64,000 nucleotides of DNA, taken from assembly GCF_900107275.1 (NCBI RefSeq), contig NZ_FNPI01000001.1, positions 434,001-498,000 of the forward strand. Reading direction: 5' to 3'. The position numbers and the translations under genes are program-made. A model generated the notes under the pieces. That model saw only the letters and a program-made list of their open reading frames with translations, was not told the origin of the DNA and made no database searches. The DNA comes from Evansella caseinilytica. GTDB taxonomy: Bacteria; Bacillota; Bacilli; Bacillales; Salisediminibacteriaceae. Positions 33,891 to 42,269 of this stretch are shown in pieces (position 1 is the stretch's first letter; every line of letters starts with the position of its first letter).

Positions 33891-34044
33891 AAGCAAGTTT
33901 GTTAGAGTTGCGGCGCGGCAGCTGCATGGGCTGACGACGTTTGGCCGCTGCTATGAAGCTGCGAACCGACGCAGGGAGGTGCATGTATTTGCCGCGTGTC
34001 GGCACTCAGCTGTTTTTTCCCGATTTGCAAAAAGGAGAATAACA

Positions 34045-34410
34045 ATGAACAGAATTTATTATACACAAGTAACAACTATCGGCCCGCTCGCACTCGATTT
34101 TTTTGAAGAGAAAATGTTTATTCTTTTTACCAGCGATGCGCCGGAGGAATTAATGGAGTATTGCATCATTCACAAGGAAAACCGTCTTGAAGGTGAAATT
34201 CAGCCGGGCGATACATTTAAAATTGGCGAAAGCGAGTATAAAGTCACTGCAGTAGGGGACGCAGTTAATCAAAATCTCGGAGCATTGGGGCATATGACGG
34301 TTCGGATAAACGGGAGCCTGGAAGCAGACTTGCCGGGAACGCTTTGCTTGGAAGAAAAAGCGTTTGCCGGAATTTTCGAAGGAGATTGTTTAGAAATTAT
34401 CAGATTCTGA
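34045..34410 (+). CDS. srlB: PTS glucitol/sorbitol transporter subunit EIIA
   Basis: The 121-residue soluble protein is colinear with E. coli SrlB (start IYYTQVTTIG, YCIIHKENRL, TAVGDAVNQNLGALGHMTVR, PGTLCLEEKA). His43 is at the position of the phosphorylated histidine in the family. It relays phosphate from HPr to SrlE. The ATG follows AAAGGAGAA. It is separated from srlE by an unusually long gap that contains a worn repeat hairpin. Confidence 0.93.
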   Translation: MNRIYYTQVTTIGPLALDFFEEKMFILFTSDAPEELMEYCIIHKENRLEGEIQPGDTFKIGESEYKVTAVGDAVNQNLGALGHMTVRINGSLEADLPGTLCLEEKAFAGIFEGDCLEIIRF

Positions 34411-34429
34411 TTAAAAGCAGGTGAACAAA

Positions 34430-35224
34430 ATGAGTCTTACAGAAATGCAGAATACGAAGGTTGCGATTGTTGCCGGCGGCGGACAAAATCTTGGAGAAGC
34501 CCTTTCTCTCCGTTTGGCCGCGGAGGGATATCATGTCGCTGTCGTTGATATAAGTGAAGGAAATGCTAAACAAGTAGCTGCGGAAATCATTGAGAACCAC
34601 AACAGAAAGGCGATTGCTGTGCAGGCGGATTTAACAAATGAACAGCATGTCGCGGCGATGGTAAAACGAACGGTAAGTGAATTTGGAAAAATTGATTTAC
34701 TTGTATATAATGCCGGGTTTGCCAAAAGCGCCAAAATTACCGACTTTGAACTTGAGGTATGGAAAACGTCGATGGAAGTTAACTTGACCGGATATTTTCT
34801 ATGCGCTCGCGAAGTATCAAAAGTAATGATCGAACAAGGGTATGGAAACATCATTCAAATTAACTCTAAGTCAGGTAAAGTCGGAAGCAAGCACAATACC
34901 GGATATTCCGCTTCCAAGTTCGGCGGTGTCGGACTGACACAAAGCCTCGCACTGGATTTGGCGGAGCATAATATTCGCGTAAATACGATCATGCCGGGGA
35001 ATTTGCTGGATTCACCGATGTTCCAGAGCTTAATTCCTCAGTATGCGAAGAAGCTGGGAGTTCTGGAGGAGGAAGTAGAGCAGGTGTACATTGATAAAGT
35101 TCCGTTAAAACGGGGATGCACATACGAGGATGTCGCAAACGCCGTGATTTATTATTCTTCTGACAAGGCATCTTATTGCACTGGTCAATCCATCAATGTG
35201 ACCGGTGGCCAGGTAATGCATTAA
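34430..35224 (+). CDS. srlD: Sorbitol-6-phosphate 2-dehydrogenase
   Basis: The 264-residue short-chain dehydrogenase converts sorbitol 6-phosphate to fructose 6-phosphate with NAD. It shows the cofactor loop AGGGQNLGEAL, VDIS at the end of strand 2 (the acidic residue fits NAD), NAG-type NAGFAKSAKI, the catalytic Ser in QINSKSGKVG and YSASK (Tyr-xxx-Lys), and the C-terminal SINVTGGQVMH. It closes the sorbitol operon. ATG 34430 follows GCAGGTGA; a GTG at 34421 overlaps that site. Confidence 0.92.
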   Translation: MSLTEMQNTKVAIVAGGGQNLGEALSLRLAAEGYHVAVVDISEGNAKQVAAEIIENHNRKAIAVQADLTNEQHVAAMVKRTVSEFGKIDLLVYNAGFAKSAKITDFELEVWKTSMEVNLTGYFLCAREVSKVMIEQGYGNIIQINSKSGKVGSKHNTGYSASKFGGVGLTQSLALDLAEHNIRVNTIMPGNLLDSPMFQSLIPQYAKKLGVLEEEVEQVYIDKVPLKRGCTYEDVANAVIYYSSDKASYCTGQSINVTGGQVMH

Positions 35225-35252
35225 CGAGGAGAGTGATGCCTGGTGATGGCAT

Positions 35253-35283
35253 GTGCGGCCGTATGTCCACAATACGGCCGCAC
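35253..35283. terminator. Strong GC-rich hairpin after the sorbitol operon
   Basis: GTGCGGCCGTAT and ATACGGCCGCAC form a perfect 12-bp stem around a 7-nt loop, 29 bp after srlD. There is no T tract, so termination may depend on Rho or the hairpin may protect the mRNA end. The remaining 35284-35539 holds no recognised gene. Confidence 0.55.
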
Positions 35284-35539
35284 TCGTCACATCGTACTAT
35301 CGTTCTAACAGACAAGTCTTTTTTGGGGCAGGCACTGCCATATTTTCGGAGGCGTCTATCAATGCCGTGGATTGGAGCGTCGGTCCGTTCACAGCTGATT
35401 GGAACAATACATCCGCTGCTCAGGCCGGCATTCTGATAAAGGTCGCCAAGGCGTATGCTCGCCGCTCGCCGTGGGAAGTGACCGGGAGCAATCGAAGAGC
35501 GAATTTACACAGAATTTTTTCTGCTGTCAAAACATCGCA

Positions 35540-36511
35540 TTATTCCTTGGCTAAATTACTATAGACTGTGAAGGCATCGGTAATGTTGTATTGCTCCGTT
35601 TGCGTGTCGCCATCTGCACCTGCTGTGATCAGAATATATTCCTCCCCATTTTCCTTAGCGAGGCTGGCAAGGCAAAGTCCAGCCTGACCTGTGTAACCAG
35701 TTTTTCCGCCGATGACCTTGACGCCGGCAATGTCGGTAGTATCCATTCTGGAAAACATCGTGCTGTGGAAGGTGATGCCTTCCGGATGTAAGTTGGTGCT
35801 TGCGGTAGTATGGCTGGCGGCAGTGAAAACGTCCCGGAAGGTTGGGTTTTGCAGCGCATACTCAAGCAGGACGGCAATATCTTCAACCGTTGAGTAATGA
35901 TCAGAATCGTGTAAACCGGTGGTGTTGGCAAAATGAGTGTTATCCATTCCAAGCTGCACCGCTTTTTGATTCATTAAGGTGACAAAATTCGACTCTGAGC
36001 CGGCAAGGATATAGGCCAGTCCAATGGAGCTTTCGGCACCGGAGGGCAGCATGACTCCATATAGCAGGTCGATGAGCGATACTTCTTCCCCCGGTAGAAA
36101 TCCCGCCATTGATGCATTAGCTTCATATAAATCATGGAAAATACTATCAGGGAGGACGACTTTTTGCTGCTGATCAGAAATATTTTCAAGAGCAACGATG
36201 GTCGTCATAATTTTTGTTAAGGAAGCAGGATAAATTTTGTTGCTGCTGTTCTTTTCCAAGAGAATTTGCTGATCATTCAACCTTATGAGAATGGCGGACG
36301 AACTGTATAACTCGTCAACGGAAATGTCAGTCGGCTGATTGGTCTTTCCCGCCTGCGAATCATTTTTTTCATCATTGGACAGCGGGAAAAACGGTGCATC
36401 AGCGCTGGGCAGCTGGTACAAAGTGATGACATAAATGACCGGTATGATCAGTATAGATAGCAATAGGATTCTTCTTCCGGATCCACGTTTTTTTCGTCTG
36501 CGTTTCTTCAT
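35540..36511 (-). CDS. Serine D-Ala-D-Ala carboxypeptidase (peptidase family S11)
   Basis: The 323-residue protein has a very basic N terminus (KKRRRKKRGSGRR), one membrane helix (ILLLSILIIPVIYVITLY) and an extracellular penicillin-binding domain. Its motifs are SLTK with catalytic Ser97/Lys100, SGA (157-159) in the place of SxN, and KTG in GGKTGYTGQ. It should trim the terminal D-Ala of peptidoglycan stem peptides. It lacks the extra C-terminal anchoring domain of DacA and is shorter. The ATG at 36511 lies after GAGAGGAG; an upstream ATG at 36541 has no site. Confidence 0.88.
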   Translation of the reverse strand: MKKRRRKKRGSGRRILLLSILIIPVIYVITLYQLPSADAPFFPLSNDEKNDSQAGKTNQPTDISVDELYSSSAILIRLNDQQILLEKNSSNKIYPASLTKIMTTIVALENISDQQQKVVLPDSIFHDLYEANASMAGFLPGEEVSLIDLLYGVMLPSGAESSIGLAYILAGSESNFVTLMNQKAVQLGMDNTHFANTTGLHDSDHYSTVEDIAVLLEYALQNPTFRDVFTAASHTTASTNLHPEGITFHSTMFSRMDTTDIAGVKVIGGKTGYTGQAGLCLASLAKENGEEYILITAGADGDTQTEQYNITDAFTVYSNLAKE

Positions 36512-36664
36512 AATAAAAACAACTCCTCTCAACATTTTCATTAAATCATAAGAAAAGAAGCTGTTTTTTCATTTTCACTTAAGAAAACCTTAAAATTTTC
36601 TTAATTTACATACTGAGAGGCCGCGAGGTGGTGCGCCGAAAAGGTAAAGTGAAACTTTAGACTG

Positions 36665-36937
36665 CTAATATGTTATTTTGAAGGAAGACAAAGGAGTCCA
36701 TTGCTTTTGCTTTTCGACGATTACTTCCGTGACTCTGGAAAATCGTGGGCCGGCTTTAACGGCTGAACGAAAAGCGTTTAGGGCGGAAGTACTGCCGATT
36801 GCGTAAATACTTACCGTTCCGTCATCATTATTTTTTACCCACCCGCTAATGTCTTGGGTGAATGCCTCACTTTGAACAAAATATCTGAAACCGACTCCCT
36901 GTACATGTCCGTGAACGTGTATCAGCCAACATTCCAT
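36665..36937 (-). CDS. acyP: Acylphosphatase
   Basis: The 90-residue protein bears the acylphosphatase signature HVHGHVQGVGFRYFVQSEA, including the phosphate-binding loop and catalytic Arg, and the second conserved motif GWVKNNDDGTVSIYA with the catalytic Asn. It hydrolyses acyl phosphates such as carbamoyl or 1,3-bisphosphoglycerate. A GGAGGAAATC site precedes the ATG at 36937; the longer open frame upstream is not used. It is read separately from the carboxypeptidase gene. Confidence 0.93.
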   Translation of the reverse strand: MECWLIHVHGHVQGVGFRYFVQSEAFTQDISGWVKNNDDGTVSIYAIGSTSALNAFRSAVKAGPRFSRVTEVIVEKQKQWTPLSSFKITY

Positions 36938-37153
36938 GATGATTTCCTCCTCGAATATTTGTCTGCCTGCCTCGAACAGACAATTCTGACAAGCTTTTAA
37001 GGAAAGAATACCACAACTTTGCGAGTGCAAAAAAGGATAACAGGTAAAAATCATAGTATAGCCAAATGCTTTTCCCCGCGCTATCATGATGAACAGCTCG
37101 CAGCACCTTCTTGAACGGTAGTTTATCGATTTTTCTTATAGGGTATAAGCCCC

Positions 37154-37244
37154 CCCACCTCTAAGCGTTAGCGTATAGGTGGGAATTTAAATCAGGTGGA
37201 GTAGAGTCTCCACCTGATTCCCCGAAGTTTCAGCTTGTTGAAAC
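37154..37244. other. Run of three hairpins, possible solo end of an IS200/IS605-type element
   Basis: Hairpin 1 pairs CCCACCT with AGGTGGG (37154-37183), hairpin 2 is a perfect 11-bp stem AATCAGGTGGA/TCCACCTGATT (37190-37219), and hairpin 3 pairs GTTTCA with TGAAAC (37227-37244). The layout recalls structured right ends of IS200/IS605 elements or tnpB-associated RNA, but no tnpA or tnpB is near. This likeness is from memory and weak. Confidence 0.35.
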
Positions 37245-37397
37245 GAGTTTATTGCCTTGCTGCTTATTGCAATAAGAAAAAAACGGACTTTTTCCCCATC
37301 CTCTAGAAGAAAACAAGTCCTGCATAACTGTGCATGAAAAGTCGGATCGGTACGTTTTGCTTCTGCTATTCTAATGATGAAGAGGAGGTCATTAATC

Positions 37398-38249
37398 ATG
37401 GATTTGCTGGAGAAGATGAATGATGCGTTAAATTATATCGAAGAAAATCTTACGTCTGAAATCGACTATAAGGAGATAGCGCGGCTTGCTTGCTGCTCGG
37501 AATATCACTTCAAAAGAATGTTTTCATTCATTGCAGGTGTCGCGTTATCGGAGTATATCCGCCGCCGGCGCCTGACACTTGCAGCATTTGAGTTGAAAAA
37601 TAGTGATCTTAGAGTAATTGACGTAGCGGTAAAGTATGGATATTATTCGCCTGATTCTTTTGCAAGAGCTTTTCAAGGCTTGCATGGAGTAACGCCGACA
37701 GAAGCGAGAAGGCACGGCCATTCATTGAAGGCTTATCCACGTATGACCTTTCATTTATCCATTAAAGGAGGAACTGAAATGAATTACCGACTGGAACAAA
37801 AGGATGCTTTTCGTGCGGTGGGAATGATGAACAGAGTGAGGCTCGTTCATGAAGGAGTGAATGACGATATCACGCAAATGTGGGAAACAATAAGTGATGA
37901 GACGTATTTACAAATAGAAGCGCTTTCCGACATGGAACCGTCCGGTATCATCAGCGTATGCACGAATTTCTCTGAAGAGAGAGAAGCGCAAGGTTTTCTC
38001 GACTATTATATTGCGGCGGCAACGACGAAGCCATGTCCGGATAACTTGCAGCAATTGGAGATTCCCGCTTTGACCTGGGCGGTATTTGAGGTTGCCGGCG
38101 ACTGGGAAAAAGTACAGGAAGCTTGGGGACGCATTTATTCCGAATGGTTCCCCGCCTCAGGCTATGAGCATACAGAAGGCCCGGAACTATTGGCGAGTGC
38201 CGATAACCGCAGCGAAATATGGATTCCGGTTAATAAAAAGCAGGAATAA
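37398..38249 (+). CDS. AraC-family regulator with GyrI-like ligand domain
   Basis: The 283-residue protein joins an N-terminal AraC double helix-turn-helix ([32 protein letters not shown]) to a C-terminal GyrI-like effector-binding domain (from about [16 protein letters not shown] to WIPVNK). It is a full-length paralogue of the truncated gene at the left edge of the window. The ATG follows AGGAGGT. Ligand and targets are unknown; it stands alone. Confidence 0.92.
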   Translation: MDLLEKMNDALNYIEENLTSEIDYKEIARLACCSEYHFKRMFSFIAGVALSEYIRRRRLTLAAFELKNSDLRVIDVAVKYGYYSPDSFARAFQGLHGVTPTEARRHGHSLKAYPRMTFHLSIKGGTEMNYRLEQKDAFRAVGMMNRVRLVHEGVNDDITQMWETISDETYLQIEALSDMEPSGIISVCTNFSEEREAQGFLDYYIAAATTKPCPDNLQQLEIPALTWAVFEVAGDWEKVQEAWGRIYSEWFPASGYEHTEGPELLASADNRSEIWIPVNKKQE

Positions 38250-38509
38250 ACAACACAAATGAACTTGCCGGGAATTTCCATGCTGGAAAGTTGATCTAAA
38301 GAGTAGCTGACTAATGAAAAAATAGCTAGACACCGCTTCTCATGAGTTCGTTGAACTTGTGGGAAGCCTTCTTTTATTTCGCCGCCTTGGGCGACAAATT
38401 GGTGCTTGCTGGTAACGAATGCAGCGGTTGCCGGCTTCCCTCATTGGTGTTGCGGGAGCGAAAAAAGGGTAACACGCCATCTTTTTGAACTGCCGCAATA
38501 AACGGGAGG

Positions 38510-38632
38510 CTGAAAAAGTCCGGGATAACGGCTTGCGAATATCGGTGATCCCTTGTCTCTCCGCTGCTCCCGTACGCGTTGTTTACGGGAGCAGCTCGTG
38601 ACTGCTGCACCTCACGCTTTTTGCTCTTGTTT
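38510..38632 (-). repeat. Degenerate family P repeat
   Basis: On the minus strand it matches the intact copies; on the plus strand the order is AAAAAGTCCGGGATAACGGC, CTCCGCTGCTC, CGTAC, GCAGCTCGTGACTGC, CCTCACG. Both outer ends are worn. It fills part of the 426-bp gap between two genes; nothing else is recognised there. Confidence 0.65.
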
Positions 38633-38675
38633 GTCCATCCTTTGTACTGCGGTGATAAGAAAAGCGGATTGTTTT

Positions 38676-40181
38676 TTACTCGCCGGATAATTGGTTATCC
38701 TTTACGATAACATCGTGCGCCCCGCCTTCCACGAGACTGGTGGATGAAATCAACGTCAAGCGGGCTTTTTGATGAAATTCGCTGATGGACAGCGATCCGC
38801 AGCTGCACATCGTTGATTTGATTTTACTGATGGTATTGGCTAAGTTTTCCCGCAGGCTGCCTGCATAAGGGACGTACGAATCGACACCTTCTTCAAAAAC
38901 GAGCCCTTTCTCCCCGCCAAGGTCGTAGCGCTGCCAATTTCTCGCCCGGTTGGAGCCTTCCGCCCAGTATTCTTTCACATAATTATTGCCAACCTTCAGC
39001 TTCCGCGTCGGACTTTCATCAAAACGGGCAAAATAGCGGCCCATCATGATAAAATCCGCGCCCATCGCAAGGGCAAGGGTGATGTGATAATCATGTACAA
39101 TGCCGCCGTCGGAACAGATTGGAATGTATACTCCTGTTTGTTCGAAGTATTCATTTCTTGCGGCTGCCACGTCAATCAAGGCACTTGCCTGTCCGCGGCC
39201 GATTCCTTTTTGCTCGCGGGTGATGCAGATGGAGCCGCCTCCGATGCCAACTTTAATGAAGTCTGCGCCGGCCTCCGCCAAAAACAGAAATCCTTCTTTA
39301 TCAACAACATTTCCACCACCGACTTTTACTTCTTTCCCATAGGTCTTGCGAATGTAGCTGATAGTCTCCTGCTGCCACTCACTGTATCCGTCGGAGGAGT
39401 CAATGCAGAGGATGTCAACTCCCGCCTGGACCAGCGCGGGCACCCTTTCCTCATAATCACGGGTATTGATTCCGGCACCGACGACATAGCTTTTATTCCC
39501 GTCCAGCAGCTCATTCGGATTTTCTTTGTTACGATCATAGTCTTTTCGAAACACGAGATAATGAAGATGTTGCGTGTCGTCTATAATCGGCAGGCAATTC
39601 AGCTTATGATCCCAGATAAGGTCGTTGGCATCAGACAGCGTAATTCCGATTTTTCCGCAAATAAGCTCAGAAAATGGCGTCATGAACTCGGAAATCGGTT
39701 TATTCCGGTCATCGCGACTGAGACGGTAATCCCGGCTCGTAACGATACCGAGCAGCTTGCCGGTGGATGTGCCGTCTTCCGTAACAGCAATTGTAGAGTA
39801 GCCTGTTTTCTCTTTGAGGTGAAGGACATCTTGCAATGTGTGGTTCGGGGTCAGATTGCAACGGCTGACAACGAAGCCGGCCTTATAATTTTTTACTTTT
39901 TTCACCATTACTACTTGGTCACGGACGGACTGCGAGCCGTAGATAAAGGAGATCCCGCCGCATTGTGCCATTGCCACTGCCATGCGGTTGTCGGAAACAG
40001 CCTGCATGATTGCCGAGGCAAACGGGATGTTGACCTGCAGCGGGGAGGTTTCCCCTTTATTGAATTTTACAAGCGGAGCTTTCAGCGTTACATTGGCGGG
40101 GATACACGATTTTGTCGTCAAGTTTGGAATCAGCAGGTACTCGTTGAACGTTCTGGAGGGCTCGGAAAAATAAATGGCCAT
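38676..40181 (-). CDS. guaB: IMP dehydrogenase of the Tritrichomonas-type clade
   Basis: The 501-residue enzyme oxidises IMP to XMP, the committed step of GMP synthesis. A TIM barrel is interrupted by a CBS-domain pair (about 105-215). The active-site loop is [15 protein letters not shown] with catalytic Cys319, and the flap has [11 protein letters not shown] with Arg418-Tyr419. These residue numbers and much of the sequence as I recall it coincide with the enzyme of the protozoan Tritrichomonas foetus, unlike the usual bacterial GPGSICTTR loop. AAGGAGTG precedes the ATG. Whether the genome also has a classical guaB cannot be seen here. Confidence 0.93.
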   Translation of the reverse strand: MAIYFSEPSRTFNEYLLIPNLTTKSCIPANVTLKAPLVKFNKGETSPLQVNIPFASAIMQAVSDNRMAVAMAQCGGISFIYGSQSVRDQVVMVKKVKNYKAGFVVSRCNLTPNHTLQDVLHLKEKTGYSTIAVTEDGTSTGKLLGIVTSRDYRLSRDDRNKPISEFMTPFSELICGKIGITLSDANDLIWDHKLNCLPIIDDTQHLHYLVFRKDYDRNKENPNELLDGNKSYVVGAGINTRDYEERVPALVQAGVDILCIDSSDGYSEWQQETISYIRKTYGKEVKVGGGNVVDKEGFLFLAEAGADFIKVGIGGGSICITREQKGIGRGQASALIDVAAARNEYFEQTGVYIPICSDGGIVHDYHITLALAMGADFIMMGRYFARFDESPTRKLKVGNNYVKEYWAEGSNRARNWQRYDLGGEKGLVFEEGVDSYVPYAGSLRENLANTISKIKSTMCSCGSLSISEFHQKARLTLISSTSLVEGGAHDVIVKDNQLSGE

Positions 40182-40208
40182 TTTAATACACTCCTTGTTT
40201 TTTGTTTC

Positions 40209-40245
40209 TGTTCAAAAATCGGTTTTTATCTTTGAGAACAAACAC
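40209..40245 (-). repeat. Imperfect TGTTCAAAAA-type hairpin (family M, module A)
   Basis: TGTTCAAAAATCGG and the opposite arm CTTTGAGAACAAACACG enclose TTTTTAT; it is module A in reverse orientation with small changes. It lies 27 bp upstream of the IMP dehydrogenase start. Confidence 0.65.
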
Positions 40246-40260
40246 GAACACGCTCTCACA

Positions 40261-40298
40261 GGCTGTTTTGGTAAACTTTGTTGCTTTCGGACCGTTTG
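40261..40298 (+). repeat. GGCTGTTT-type interspersed element (family G), copy 2
   Basis: GGCTGTTTTGGTAAACTTTG then TTGCTTTCGGACCGTTTG, closest to the copies at 15794 and 41619. Confidence 0.55.
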
Positions 40299-40617
40299 TT
40301 GAAAAAAAGCAGTCTTTTCAAGACCATTTCAGTGTCCGAACGAACGGCTTTTTTTCAGGAAACAAATAAAATACGCCCGGGTGGATGGCTGTTTGAGTGA
40401 AAGCGATCCTTCTGGACGTATTTGAACTATCACAGTTCGATAGATGAAAATACATATCAGGTATACGTTTTTCACTCGTAGTCAAACGATTTACGGTCGT
40501 TTGGTAGAAACTCGCGGACCTTATTTCCGCTATTATACGAGAGTATATAGAGTAGCTGGGAAACGATTATTGAAATGATACTATAGCAGCAAATATTATA
40601 CAATACTTAATTTAGAC

Positions 40618-40661
40618 TTCAGCGGAATTTTTTCTGTTGCAGAAGAAAAAATTCCGCTGAA
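40618..40661. other. Long perfect hairpin in an 850-bp intergenic region
   Basis: TTCAGCGGAATTTTTTC (40618-40634) is fully complementary to 40645-40661 around a 10-nt loop. It is the main structure in the stretch 40299-40724, where I see no gene. It is too far from any gene end to be an obvious terminator. Confidence 0.7.
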
Positions 40662-40730
40662 CTGCTGCGTGATTCTCACCAGAGTGCAGCGTTTAGTACC
40701 GCCTCTGAATCTAGCAACAGCACATAAAAC

Positions 40731-40769
40731 AAAAAAAAAGCAACTTTATAACTAGCGTCATAAAGTTGC
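40731..40769 (-). terminator. Terminator of the rok gene
   Basis: GCAACTTTAT and ATAAAGTTGC form a perfect 10-bp stem; on the minus strand it is followed by nine T. It lies 260 bp downstream of the rok stop codon. Confidence 0.75.
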
Positions 40770-41032
40770 CGGCGATTGCCTGTGTGAAAAACTGTCTTAT
40801 TTTTCTTCGGTTTGACACGCTGCTGCTGATACGCTGATCAGTTAGCTAAAGCAGATAACAATTTCCGAAACCTGAATATAAAGTCAGGCTGTTTCCGTAC
40901 GGGAAATAGTTTGGGAGATCCCCTTCAATGCTTTACAAAAAGGGGCGAATGAACGGCCGCCGAACTTAACAAAAATCAGCCGTTCCGAGTATTGTGCCGG
41001 TACTCAGGAAGGTCTCCTTTAGCGGAAAATCC

Positions 41033-41458
41033 TCATTTTTCCTCCGTGTTCTGTTCTCTTTTGTCCAGTTGGTACATGCCGCGATAAGGCTTGGTGACCT
41101 TCGGATGAAGAGACATTACTTTCTTCATAAATTGCGTCATGTTTAGAATTTTCTCTCCGCTTTCTTTTTCTATTTCTTTGCGGAGATCACTGGCGGAAAT
41201 AGCTGCGTTGTGATGACCTAAAATGCGCAGACAGGTTTCAATTGTCGGGGAGTTTTTCTTAGCAGCATTTGACTGTTGCTTTTTGACTGCCTGCTTGGAA
41301 TAGTTCAGGCTGACAGAGGGAGTATCTTGCCCGTCTAATTCGCGCAGTCGGGTGAAAATTTTTTCTCTTTCTTCCTGAAACAGTTTTGCCATTTCTTGTT
41401 CCGACTTCTCTAATTGCTGTAACCTCAGTTCTAATGCTTTTCGCTCAGTAAATGTCAT
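41033..41458 (-). CDS. rok: Rok-like nucleoid-associated repressor
   Basis: The 141-residue protein resembles Bacillus subtilis Rok at both ends. The N-terminal coiled-coil starts FTERKALELRLQQLEKSE and contains REKIFTRLRELDG (oligomerisation). The C-terminal winged-helix has HNAAISASDLRKEIEKESG and KVTKPYRGMYQL. The linker is shorter than in B. subtilis (191 residues there). Rok silences AT-rich and foreign DNA and represses comK. AT-rich islands in this window would be natural targets; that is inference. Confidence 0.85.
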   Translation of the reverse strand: MTFTERKALELRLQQLEKSEQEMAKLFQEEREKIFTRLRELDGQDTPSVSLNYSKQAVKKQQSNAAKKNSPTIETCLRILGHHNAAISASDLRKEIEKESGEKILNMTQFMKKVMSLHPKVTKPYRGMYQLDKREQNTEEK

Positions 41459-41618
41459 ACTCTTACTCCTTTACAAATTAGTGCAACTTCTCTATATTTA
41501 ATTATAACATAATATTTACTGTCTGCACGTAGTTAACTCCTATAATTACATCATCATATTGTCTTTTTTTTATCAGGCGTCCTGCTGCCGTAACGAAAAT
41601 GGGAATTTCTTTCTTTTT

Positions 41619-41655
41619 GGCTGTTTTCGTAAACTTTGTTACTATTGAGCCGTAA
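41619..41655 (+). repeat. GGCTGTTT-type interspersed element (family G), copy 3
   Basis: GGCTGTTTTCGTAAACTTTG followed by TTACTATTGAGCCGTAAA; the second half is diverged. Together with copy 2 it flanks rok. Confidence 0.5.
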
Positions 41656-41830
41656 ATCAGTTAAAGCTTGGTTTACGGTTCAATCTAAAAGCAACAATCT
41701 TTAAAAAAGAGCCTTCTTTTTTCAAGGCATCCTCCAAGATGAATACTTTTAGCCTGTGCTGTTCCCTTGATTGTTCAATCCAAAGGAGAATTATAAGATG
41801 GTATAATATTCCAATCGATGAGGTGATTTT

Positions 41831-41995
41831 ATGAATTTTATTGACGTGATCTATCAAGTTATTTCAATTTTGTTGCTCGTTTTATTGGTTTGCGGCCTTG
41901 TGATTTTCGTACGCTCCTTTAAGAAAAGAAAGCGGCAATTAGATAACATCGAAGAAAAGTTGGATGATTTACTAGAGAAAAGGCAACAAAGCTAG
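41831..41995 (+). CDS. Small membrane protein, DUF4083-like
   Basis: A 54-residue frame with AGGTGATTTT upstream encodes a hydrophobic helix (VISILLLVLLVCGLVIFV), then a basic turn (RSFKKRKRQ) and a charged amphipathic tail (LDNIEEKLDDLLEKR). This is the plan of the small DUF4083 proteins of Bacillus, with one membrane helix and a short coiled coil. Function is unknown. A TATAAT lies about 25 bp upstream. It is followed by a family M hairpin that probably terminates it. Confidence 0.75.
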   Translation: MNFIDVIYQVISILLLVLLVCGLVIFVRSFKKRKRQLDNIEEKLDDLLEKRQQS

Positions 41996-42041
41996 CTTTG
42001 TTGGATTGCAGGCGAGCGAGTGATGCTTTGGGCGTAAAATA

Positions 42042-42090
42042 GGGGTGTCTCAAATGGGTGTTTTTTCCCTTTTGAGATATCCCCTTTCTT
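42042..42090 (+). terminator. Terminator hairpin (family M, module F)
   Basis: GGGGTGTCTCAAATGGG and CCCTTTTGAGATATCCCC pair with two mismatches around a T-rich loop and are followed by a T-rich run. It ends the small membrane protein gene. Confidence 0.65.
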
Positions 42091-42269
42091 TTTTGAGGTG
42101 TTTCAAAGAGGTATCTTCCCTTTTTTATGGTCGAAATAATGAAATGAAAATGTTTATTTTACGAGGTGGTGCAAGAGACAATCTGGAACGAATGCGAAAA
42201 GCATGTGAACTCTTTGATGATCCATGTCTGAGCCTCTCCGTTTGCGATATAATGGAACTGGTGATAACT

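Noticed and set aside
39084-40235. Long open frame of 383 codons opposite the IMP dehydrogenase gene
   Set aside because: It is antisense to a well-recognised enzyme gene, has no ribosome site, and extends into a repeat.
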